Origin: Polytrichum commune
Lineage: Eukaryota; Streptophyta; Polytrichopsida; Polytrichales; Polytrichaceae
Assembly (NCBI GenBank): GCA_950295325.1
Contig: OX485804.1
Location: forward strand, 17,236,001 to 17,300,000
Length of the DNA: 64,000 bases
Direction: 5' to 3'
Made by a program: the position numbers and the translations under genes
Notes under the pieces: model-generated
What the model was told of the DNA's origin: nothing
Seen by the model: only the letters and a program-made list of their open reading frames with translations
Database searches by the model: none
Shown: piece after piece, positions 1-12,307 of the stretch
Position numbering within the stretch: the stretch's first letter is position 1
Layout: the number at the start of each line of letters is the position of its first letter

Positions 1-20
1 GCCCGACTTTTACATGTTGG

Positions 21-1080
21 TTGTTTGGTTCTAGTAGCGTCGATTTTGGAGGGTCCCAATTGCAATAATATAAAGTAGTACTACAATATGTCCAAGTGAG
101 ATATCTTACATTCCAGGGCTTCAAATGTATGTATGATTGTGGTACAACCTGTCGGTTTCGTGTATGTCCACCCTTAGAGTTTGCTTGGTTTTAGCAGCGT
201 TGGTTTTGGAGGGTCCCAATAGCAAATATGTCCAACTTGTACATTTGGGTATTTTTGAGTGTGTGTTAGCATGTGTTATATAGTACGGTTTTGAGTATTC
301 ATACCTTCCATGTTTGTTTGGTTCTAGTAGCGGCGATTCTAAAGGATCCCGATAACGTAAAGTAACAATAAAATATGCCCAAGTCATACCGTCTTTGACA
401 TAGACTTCAAATGTATGATTGTGGTGCATAGTGTCAGTTTCCCTCTATGCCTACCCTCCATGTTGTTTGGTTTTAGTGGCATCGATCCTAAAGGGTCCCA
501 ATAGCATAAACTAACATCAAAATATGTCCAAGATACTTCAAATGAATGCATGTGGTACATAGTGTCGGGTTTAAGTATGCCTACCCCCAATGTTGTTTGG
601 TTCCAATAGAGTTGGTATTAGATGATCCCAATAACATAAAGTAACACTAAAATACAATGCCCAAGTCATACCATATCTTCAAGGACTTTACATGCACGAT
701 TGTGGTACATAGTGTCACTTTTGTATATGCCTACCCTCCATGTTGTTTGGTTCCAATAGCATTGATTTTGGAGGATCCCAATAGCATAAACTATAATTGA
801 AATACGCCCAAGCCATGCATTTGGCTAACTAAAATGTCTGCATGCCATACCTAGTGTCAGTTTTGTGTTATATGCCTACCCTCCATGTTGTTTGGTTCCA
901 ATAGCGTCGATTTTGGAGGGTCCCAATAGCATAAACTAGCATTGAAACATGTCCAAACCATACATTTGTATGCTTCAAATGCACACATGTGATATATAGT
1001 GTCAGCTTCGTGTTATATTGCCTACCTCACATAGCTTGTGTGTGGTTCTGGTAGTATTGATTTTGGAGGGCCCAATATTA
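21..1080. repeat. Degenerate tandem array, unit about 130-160 bp, eight copies
   Basis: The core TTGTTTGGTT followed by a GATTTTGGAGGGTCCCAAT-like stretch recurs at about 21, 181, 314, 463, 593, 743, 888 and 1036. Spacing varies between 130 and 160 bp. Each unit continues with a CATAAACTA.. segment and a GTGTCAGTTT..TGCCTACC segment. Small reading frames on the minus strand only reflect the periodicity, so I do not call genes here. The array is cut by the window start and probably extends further left. Confidence 0.85.
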
Positions 1081-1109
1081 TAACCAATAGCATGTTCACA
1101 CTAGGGCCA

Positions 1110-1312
1110 TACATTGCTCTTTGACAGGTGGGAACTCTCTCTCTCTCTCATTTATTTCTACCAACAAGGGATTTTCATCCTACCTCACAGTGACCTCTCT
1201 GAAGTGCGGTTTTGCCAGAACATACAAGATAAGAACTCCTATCAAGATGAAGACTCTCCCACTGGTGTGGGCCAATCGTTGATCCTAGTGTGGACATGGT
1301 CTAAGTAGAAAG
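1110..1312 (+). repeat. Dispersed repeat fragment shared with 48061-48160
   Basis: The stretch reading CTCCTATCAAGATGAAGACT, then CTCCCACTGGTGTGGGCCAA and CCTAGTGTGG, recurs with few changes near 48080-48140 in the same orientation. It contains a CT-rich run at 1137-1150. The sharing shows it is an interspersed repeat rather than a gene; the superfamily is not clear. Confidence 0.6.
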
Positions 1313-2333
1313 TCACTGAAATATGTACGTCCAAATTTGGAGAGTCCCTTTCACTTTAAGGAAGTGCCAAGTGAGTCCCCCGGCTTGGTGACACGAACGA
1401 CTAGAAACCTAGACTCTTCTAGTGGAGACCAAAAGGATTCACTAGAAAGTTCCCTTGTTTTGTTCTCATAAAGTAGGCTTGATGGAACATCTGAGCTTGA
1501 TCACTCAAATTCTTGAGAATTTATATGGAATTCAAAAATATTATAAACTGTCGGTGTTCCGTAACCTGTTCATTTGCAAGTCATTATTGAGAGTCCATGA
1601 TCATTTCAAGTCTACACTTCCAACACAATGATTTAAGGAACGCGGGTGTTCTTCGGTTACATATTTGATTGATGTGTGGTTCGGTGAGGATTAAAGAACA
1701 AACATATTGAAAACGCGGCGTGGTCTAGTAAAAAGTAGGGGAAACTTAGTTGTTAAAACTTGAAAGGCAATCCAAGAGTGGCCACATCATGTTTGGCTTT
1801 TGGGCCCTACACTAACTTCCCAAGAGTGAAGAAAAGAATTGTGCAATCTACGACACTATTTGACGTAAACCCACAATGTAGCCCGCTATTTGAACAAGTG
1901 GCAGGGTGCTATAAGTTGTCAATTATGTTGTCATTTTCTACCTTGCAAAATTTCGCATATTCTATTGGCCTCCCTCCCTCTATCAAGCAACTCATGTATT
2001 GTACACAAATATCTTTGGCAATTAAACTCATTATAGGTTGGCTTTTCTTTTTAAAAATTTAACCTAAAGTAAAAGTTACAAAATTTTGTGAACATGCTTT
2101 ATTGGAAAAAAAAAAACATTACTTTTACAACTATGATTACTTTTTGGGTGAAGTTGAATGTCTATCAGAGGTACTAGAATAAAAAACATGTACATATATC
2201 CATTTACAAAAGTTGACTACCATATGAAATTACAAATTTTTTTCATACATAACTAAATACAATAATAAACATATAAACATATTAAAAATAAATACAAACA
2301 AACAAATCAATAAATATTCCATGTTTAGTATGC
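1313..2333. other. Intergenic, nothing recognised
   Basis: AT-rich sequence. A 100-codon open stretch at 1760-2062 has no recognisable motif and no splice context. The 3' half (2060-2330) is very AT-rich with A-runs. Confidence 0.5.
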
Positions 2334-2955
2334 ATTGCTAGGGTTGGGTTCTTAGGAGCATGACCCCCTCTTTTTTTGGTTTTCCCTTGGAGCTATTGAT
2401 GTTACAATGAAGTGAAGATGACAGTATGCACTTATACTGACGATGCAATTTTGGGTTGTCAATATTTGATCACCTTTAGTCATTCAAGTGTGTAATATAA
2501 AGCATGCTCACGTGTATCACGCGATGGTGTTGAACAAGCATGTTTGTCTAAAGAAGGTAAAATGCCATGTAAACTCATACATTTTACCACCATGTACGGT
2601 AATCATTGGTGGACATACTATGCAGCCTTGTTGAATTAAGGGTTCTTCACCTGAGTCAAAACCCGGTTGCAGGTCAGTAACAAAGCCATCCATTACAACA
2701 GTGGACGAAATCTCTTGAGGAGTAAGAACACAATTTCGAGGTACTTCCATGCTTTGAGGTTTGCATTGTTGGGGTTGGGCTCTCGTAAATGTGATTTTTT
2801 TGGGTTTTTTCCTTGAACATATTGGTCCTCGGACGGAAGTCAACATGATGATATGCACTCATATCAACTACACAATTTTGGTTGTCAAAGTGTGATCATC
2901 TTTGATTGTTCAAGTGCGCAAATATAAAGCATGCTCACGTGTATCACGCCGTGGC
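2334..2955. repeat. Direct duplication of a roughly 190-bp segment, about 430 bp apart
   Basis: Segment 2334-2526 and segment 2764-2955 align over their whole length. Both run from CATTG(C/T)T(A/G)GGGTTGGG through ATGCACTYATA to AAGCATGCTCACGTGTATCACGC. Divergence is considerable, so the duplication is not recent. A 113-codon minus-strand frame at 2517-2858 lies across it and looks fortuitous. Confidence 0.75.
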
Positions 2956-3902
2956 AAGGGGTAACAATCCATGTCCATGTGAAGAAAGAGAAAAAGTAAC
3001 AGCGCCGTGTAACTCCACACCATTAATAAGTCACCCTATCTATACACCAAAAAGTGATGGGCAGACATACTAAGGTGGCCCGGCGAAAGCTCGGGTGCAG
3101 GGGCCACCCGTCACAATAGCGGGCGAGACCCCCATTGAGGGGAGCGAGAACACGGCCGAAGGGGTCAATTGGCAAGTGCAGGGACCACTGCAGAGGAGGA
3201 GGAGCATGTAAATGATGAGTTTAGTAAATTATCTTGCCGAATCGGTGAATGTGCACGTGGAGATTCTTGAGGCACATTCCCCTCCAAGAATTTCACGGTT
3301 TCCACGATTTTGGATGCTCTTCTGACGTTTTTCTGATGTTTTACTGGTCAGATTTGGTAAAGAATTTTCTACGAAGGCAGCCGGGGCAGGAGCACTCCTT
3401 TCTCTTACTTAGTAGGGGGCCGCGAGAGAGCGTTTTGTGGAGTTGCTTCGAGCCATACACATAGGTGCCAGCCGTTCCTGCCAGTAGTCGTTCAGTGATT
3501 TTGGCCACTCCGACTTCTAAGGTTTTCGGGTGTCTCTTTTGACGAAGATTGACGAAGAAATTTTCGCCTCTTGTTGCGGAACCGTTTGCGGTGACACAAA
3601 TCCTAGTGGATAATTTGTACGTTTTGGAAAGCTCCTGTGGCTGCTGCGTGCTCTTGTTGTCGTTGTGTTCTGCACTCTGAAGAAGGAAAGGAGTTGCGCG
3701 CTTGCTCGTGGTTGCGGTGACGATGGAGTTTTGACGACCTACGAAGAGTGCAGATTGCGATGACGGAGGAAACGAGAGTTAAGGCGGTCTTCGTTCGAGG
3801 ATGCCGTCGCTTTTCCTTGCCAGCATGAGGATAAGAGTCATCACGGAAGCAGGTCAGCTATTTAGGTCGCTATGCTTTTTGCCATGCGTTAGTTTGGATC
3901 TC
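2956..3902 (+). promoter_or_regulatory. Probable promoter and 5' leader region of the CIPK gene
   Basis: Base composition rises sharply compared with the flanking repeats: 3066-3190 is G/C-rich and 3250-3900 is moderately so. Such a change is common around plant transcription start regions. No TATA box or start site can be fixed by eye, and one or more leader introns are possible because the kinase ATG is about 1 kb further on. Confidence 0.4.
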
Positions 3903-4205
3903 GAATAGCCAGCAGCAGCAAGAAGAGTCTGAAGCTTGTACTAGGACTGAATCACATAATTGATGCGTTTGTATTGAGCTTGTCAAACTCACACCGGAGT
4001 GTCGTCCTTCTTTATTTGTAGCGAAGTTGGTAACTTAAGGTGTCCTGTTTTGCTCTTATCTTGAATAGCCAGCAGCAAGAAGAGTCTATACTAGGACAGA
4101 CAAAATAATTGATGCGTTTGTATTGAGCTTGTCAAACACCGGAGTGTCGTCGTCCTTCTTTATTTGTAGCGAAATAGGTAAGGGGTCCTGTTTTGATAGT
4201 TTCTA
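3903..4205 (+). repeat. Tandem duplication (160-bp unit) in the CIPK leader
   Basis: Unit 1 (3903-4062) and unit 2 (4063-about 4205) both start GAATAGCCAGCAGCA. They share the AAGAAGAGTCT, TTGATGCGTTTGTATTGAGC and CCTTCTTTATTTGTAGCGAA blocks and a terminal GTCCTGTTTTG. The units abut directly; unit 2 has lost a few bases in places. Confidence 0.85.
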
Positions 4206-4891
4206 TACGTAGAAGATATGTCACTTCGACTCCACAAGAAGCCGGTCCCATTCTTGAAGAACTCTTTCGTTTATGCGAGTATTTTCAAGCGTCCACGGTG
4301 CATCAGTAGAAGCGTTATGAATAACCTTTTACCTTGTGTAGGCAGGATAGAGTAAAATCGTACATGTATTCAATCACTTCACTGGCCTCTTTGGAGGATT
4401 GGAAGTCAGGCTTGTGTCGCAGTTGACACGTGTATCTCTGAGTTTAGGCGTGCGGTTTACACTCGCCGAAGGTGACACTGTGCTTTCGATCAGATTCTTG
4501 GTCTGTAGCAGTATAGTTTGCTAATGAACTCTTTGAAGCTAAAGATTAGTATATTTAATTTTGATAAGTCATTCGTAGTGATTTAGGTTGTTATTCTACA
4601 GGCTGCCAGACATTCCGATTAGAGTCAGAACCATGTTTCCATGGAGTGTCGACTATTTAAGTGTAGAGCCGGATGCTTTTAGTCTGCAGGAACCTATTTA
4701 ATCTTCTCTTGTATACTGATGGAGGTGGAGTTAGTTGAATGTGGACATTGATTTACAGATTTGTGTGGTGAAGATTGTGCAGAAGACTCGAGTAATGAAA
4801 TATTTCAGAAGGAAAGAGCTCACGAAGCCAGCGCAATTTTAAGAAAGGTGAAAGTTAGGTAGGCGGATCTCATATTCAGCCCCAGGCCATC

Positions 4892-8142
<3,251 letters not shown>

Positions 8143-8570
8143 ATGGTGCTCGAGTCTTCCGTGGCAGGCTGTTAGTTGGTCTCCTCTGTGAACACTCCAC
8201 ATTCACCTCCAAGCACAAAGCTGCTATTAGTATCTTGCCTTGGTAGTTGTTAGGACGCAAGTGGGGTTTATATGTCTCCTTTCACTAATACAAGCCAGTG
8301 TGCACTCCTACTGTAAGAATAGTTCTATGGATGTCCAAACAAGGTGCAGACGACATAGCAGGTGTACAATATGTAATGGAACTCCTTAAGGTCTAGACCT
8401 TGAAGGATGACAATTACCCACATTATTTTCAGTTCCTAGACATATCTTGTATCGAGTAATGTAAAAGCAGGCTATCCTGTACATGAGTTCAAGGGAACAA
8501 TTTGAGGTTTTTGCACAATTGTCTTTCCCAATTATACAATATTGGAATTGGTTCAGGCTGAAATCTCATG
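8143..8570 (+). other. Probable 3' UTR of the CIPK gene
   Basis: Non-coding sequence following the TGA of the kinase gene and ending before the MITE cluster. No single polyadenylation signal stands out, and the exact end cannot be set. Confidence 0.5.
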
Positions 8571-8803
8571 TTGGGTGAAAGAACAAGATTAAGCAGTAGT
8601 TGAATGTGGGCATGCCCAAGAAAAGTGTCCAAAGGCCGTCCCAAGATACTTCCAAGATTAAGTGTTCAAAGGCAGTCCCAAGATACACCCATTTTGCACC
8701 CACTTACTCTCCGTTGGTCCCTCAACCGTAGTGTGAAGTGAACTTGGACCGGCTCCACCTTTTCCGCCAATGAGAGTGCTTGAAGTGCAATGGTCACAGG
8801 CCC

Positions 8804-9308
8804 TTAGGGCCACTTCACACGCGAGCCAAGAGCCGTGACCATGAAAATGTGTGAGCCCAAAAGAAATTATCCAAAGGCCGTTCCAAGACGCCCTTGAAAT
8901 CATGTAGTGTGGCCATGGATCCTCAAGTCTACTGAGAAGTCATATGTGACCAGGTCCTCAACCAAATGATCTTTCAATGAATTTTTATTCATGCGGGTCC
9001 TCACACATGATAAAATAGAATAAATCAATGGTTGTGAGCATTCGGAGTGCCATGGTCTCCCAGTTTTGTATTAGGCCCACCTCCAAGAGGAGGTTTTTGA
9101 AAATAGTCCAAGTGACCATGAAACATGATCCATCTGATGCCATGTAGGAATCCATGTAGACTTTACATCCATCTTGCATTCACATACTCCATTGGTCTCT
9201 CCAACGTAGTATGAAGCGAACTTGAACCAGCCCTGCCTTTCCCACCAATGAGAGTGCTTGAAGTGTAATGGTCGCGGGCTCTCAGTCTCGTGTGTGAAGT
9301 GGCCCTAA
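8804..9308 (+). mobile_element. Family A Tourist-like MITE, full copy
   Basis: TTA target site at 8804-8806, then the terminal repeat GGGCCACTTCACAC from 8807. The other end, GTGTGTGAAGTGGCCC, finishes at 9305 and is followed by TAA. The 3-bp TWA target site and the GGGCC ends fit PIF/Harbinger (Tourist) elements. No transposase is encoded. Just left (about 8690-8803) lies the inner right arm of another A copy without its terminus. Confidence 0.8.
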
Positions 9309-9668
9309 GATATGCATGTGTTACAAGGTTATTTTTCTCAATTGTACATCTATATTTGATTGGTGCGAGGTTTGGTAACAAACACTGTAAAGACGCATGT
9401 GGTCCCTCAAGCATAGTGTGAAGCGAACTTGGATTGGCTTCACCTTTCCACCAATGAGAGTGCTTGAAGTGTAATGGTCACAAGGTCTCATGCCCCGATC
9501 ACACCAAACTTTCCGTCCGGTTCCAACTGTGAAATTGTTGGGGATTATGTTCACAAATAGATGTTGGCTCACCACTTTTCACACTATTATAGCCAGAGAT
9601 GCCGACGGATGGTGTCAAAATTGGCCGGTGTGATCAGCCCCTCATTCTTGTGTGTGAAGTGGCCCTTA
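9309..9668 (+). mobile_element. Right arm of a further family A copy, interrupted by a small element
   Basis: The sequence from about 9400 repeats the A right arm (CCAATGAGAGTGCTTGAAGT) and ends GTGTGTGAAGTGGCCC at 9665 with TTA at 9666-9668. It is split at 9491-9640 by a separate insertion. Confidence 0.7.
9491..9640. mobile_element. 150-bp miniature element nested in family A
   Basis: The ends are inverted: TGCCCCGATCACACC on the left and GGTGTGATCAGCCC on the right. CTCA flanks both sides (9487-9490 and 9641-9644). Removing it restores the A right arm as seen at 9281-9305. Too short to code for anything. Confidence 0.75.
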
Positions 9669-11135
9669 GTGTTGGGTTGATTTCCTTCCATCGAACCGGG
9701 TAAGGTGGTCCAAAATATTGTTTTTGGCATTAAGGACGAGGACATGTTGAGAAAGGCTCAAAGCCATAAAAATCTCCACCCCCCCCCCCCCCCCCAATTT
9801 GGATAAAAAGCTCACAAAATGGAAGTCCTTTGACCATGCCGTTGGTGTGGTCAAACAAACCCATGAAATGGAGAGTCTTCCTTGGACGATAGGTTGGAGG
9901 TGAAATGAAAAGGTGATGAGCCCTATGGTGTCCATGTGAAAAAGTGAGGAGAAAGTGCACATTGCACAATTGCCAGCCCCTCACATGGAATGTACTCTAC
10001 ACTGAGAACTTGTGGGGCCATGGATAGAGGGGTCCACCACGGAGGGAAGCATTTGTACATATAGCAAAAAGCTTGCCACCTTCTTGTACTGGAAGTTGGC
10101 AAGTTCCTGCATGCATGACGAAAAAATAAAGGGGCATGTAGAACCCATGAAAGCATGCTTGCAAGGCTAGTTGAAATACACATATTCGGGTTACAAAGCA
10201 TCCAATGCATGATCTCGATTTCTGTAAGGTCATTGTGTACAAGTCCCATACACTCAACTCCCAAAGAAGTGTGATGAATTTGAATAAGCCCTTCCGCTTT
10301 GGATGAGCGATCAATTATGATCAATCAACTAAGTTCTCCCTGACAAGTAAGGGCGATACGTCTTGCGAGGTTGTGATATGATGTTGTAGGCTTCATCGTC
10401 CCGAACATGTGCATGTGGTTGTGTTGGCAGTTTCACACCCGTATCCTTGTCCAAAATCTCCTCTGCTTGTCTAGATGTCCTCCGTAACCATTATGAAGTT
10501 CTCATCACTTTGATGATCAATCCTCATGCTCTTCAACTTTAATATGACTCTCTTGATGAGGAGGGTCGTCCTCCTAAATAATTTGAGGAAGCTATTGTTG
10601 GACCACATAACAATACTAAAAGACTATTGTTCATTGTCTTTTCTAATCCTAGTAAATCTTTTCCAAACATTGTAAGGCTATATTAATCAACTAGTGGTCA
10701 TTATTTGATTCGCCCTTGAACCCCGGAGATGCTCTACATTAGTGCTTCATTTTGAGATTCAAACTTGTATATTTTACCGCTTGGGAATAGGAATATTCCA
10801 AATTGTTTTAGAAAATATTTCTTATCACAAGAAGCATGCCAACCATGCTATTGTTATGTTGTCTCATGTAATTCGAAGATCACAACATGAGACATTTACA
10901 CAACAAATGAGACAATTAACAAACTACTACTACTACATAATTCATGATGTTTCTTCAACTCAGACAACAAAGTTTCTTGAAAACTCATCAATTGTTGTAA
11001 TTTGGAAATAGCTTCACTTTGTGCAAGTTCTTTTTTTTATTTTTTGGAAGTGATCTTTTTGTATGTTTAGAACATTGTCATTATCAAGCTAGAAAATAAT
11101 CCCATGCAACCAAGCTCCATCAAATGTATTTGGAC
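9669..11135. other. Intergenic, degenerate repeat remains
   Basis: No gene recognised. There is a C homopolymer at about 9780-9796. Minus-strand frames at 9923-10324 have no recognisable domain. Parts of 10270-10500 weakly resemble 35760-35880 (CTTGTCTAGAT, AACCATTATG), which suggests an old interspersed repeat. Confidence 0.45.
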
Positions 11136-11275
11136 TTAAGGGCCACGTTACACGATGGCCGAGTGCCCGTGACCATGAAATTGTGAGGGCACTTGAAACT
11201 CATCTGAAGGCCATACCATGGGAATTGAAATTGAATTTTGTGGGCCCTCAAGCTCCAGTGTGAAGTGCCCCCATC
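11136..11275 (+). mobile_element. Shortened family A copy
   Basis: Starts TTA-AGGGCCACGTTACAC, continues with CCCGTGACCATGAAATTGTG as in other A copies, and ends GTGTGAAGTGCCC. At about 140 bp it keeps only the two ends, consistent with a large internal deletion. Confidence 0.6.
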
Positions 11276-11499
11276 CAACTCCGTTTCAGCGAGCCTCTAA
11301 GGTACAGGAGATCTACAAAATAAGCACCCTATGTACACAAAACCAGGCTTGAAGTGTAAAGGAAGAAGAGACGTTCAATGATGTCCTGGGGTATGTGGGT
11401 ATTATTTGGTTCATTTTTCATCGTTCTCCGACTCTATTGATTAGATTTACATTTGTGATGCATTAGCAAATCTACCATAAAACATTAGCAGATCGGATT

Positions 11500-11757
11500 G
11501 AAAATTGGACCTATCCTAATTGAGTTATGGTTATTGGAAGTGTTTGTTGATTCCTTCAATGAATACATAAGTCCTCCCAATTGTGTTCATTATTGAGTGT
11601 AGAGTAGTTATTAATATAAAAATTTGAAGACATAGACCAATCTCTTTTGAACATGTAGCTTTGTGGTGTTTGTTCCTTGATCCTCACCGAACCAGACACC
11701 ACTTAAATATAGGTGTCCAATTAAGAAAATGTAATTGAGGAACACCTGCATACCTTA
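11500..11757 (+). mobile_element. Family C MITE, 3' part
   Basis: Matches the second half of family C, including GTCCAATTAAGAAAATGTAA and a terminal CATACCTTAA. The 5' end is not recognisable. Confidence 0.55.
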
Positions 11758-12307
11758 AGCTGTGATGTCTGGGCAGGTAGAGTACTTTGGATGGACCTAA
11801 TTCGACAATACAAGAGTGAGGATAGATTTGTTGCTGCTGGTGATTTTATTTCCACGTTCTGTGTCCTGCTTCTTGCCAAAGAAGTCATTGCAGGTTTCTG
11901 AGCACAACCATAGGCTGCATCTGGAACTTGAAAAGTCGTTTTGGCTTTTAACATAAAAATCGAGAGTCTGTGCACACACTGCTAAACTTCTCTTCATAGT
12001 CTACCTCTTGCAATGCACATTCGACAACAAAAATCCTGGACACGTCACTGTGTCAGGTCACCATGGAAATAAGATGGAGACAAATGACTTTCTCGACTTT
12101 CTAAGTAGGCCAATTCAACTCACTCAAGTGTACTAAACCTGTTCCCTATTCCAATTCTTTTTGCATGTGCTTTTTTGAGAATCAGAAAGCAGAGAGGGCA
12201 TGTACCTCTTGCATTAATTGGATGGTGTTCAACTTCCATATTTTAGCTACCCTGTCTGTGCAATTTACCCTTAAAGCCTTAAACCCTAAACTCTAAACTC
12301 CATTAGC

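Noticed and set aside
12278-12300. Telomere-like AAACCCTAAACTCTAAAC
   Set aside because: Only two imperfect units; a chance telo-box-like string rather than an interstitial telomere.
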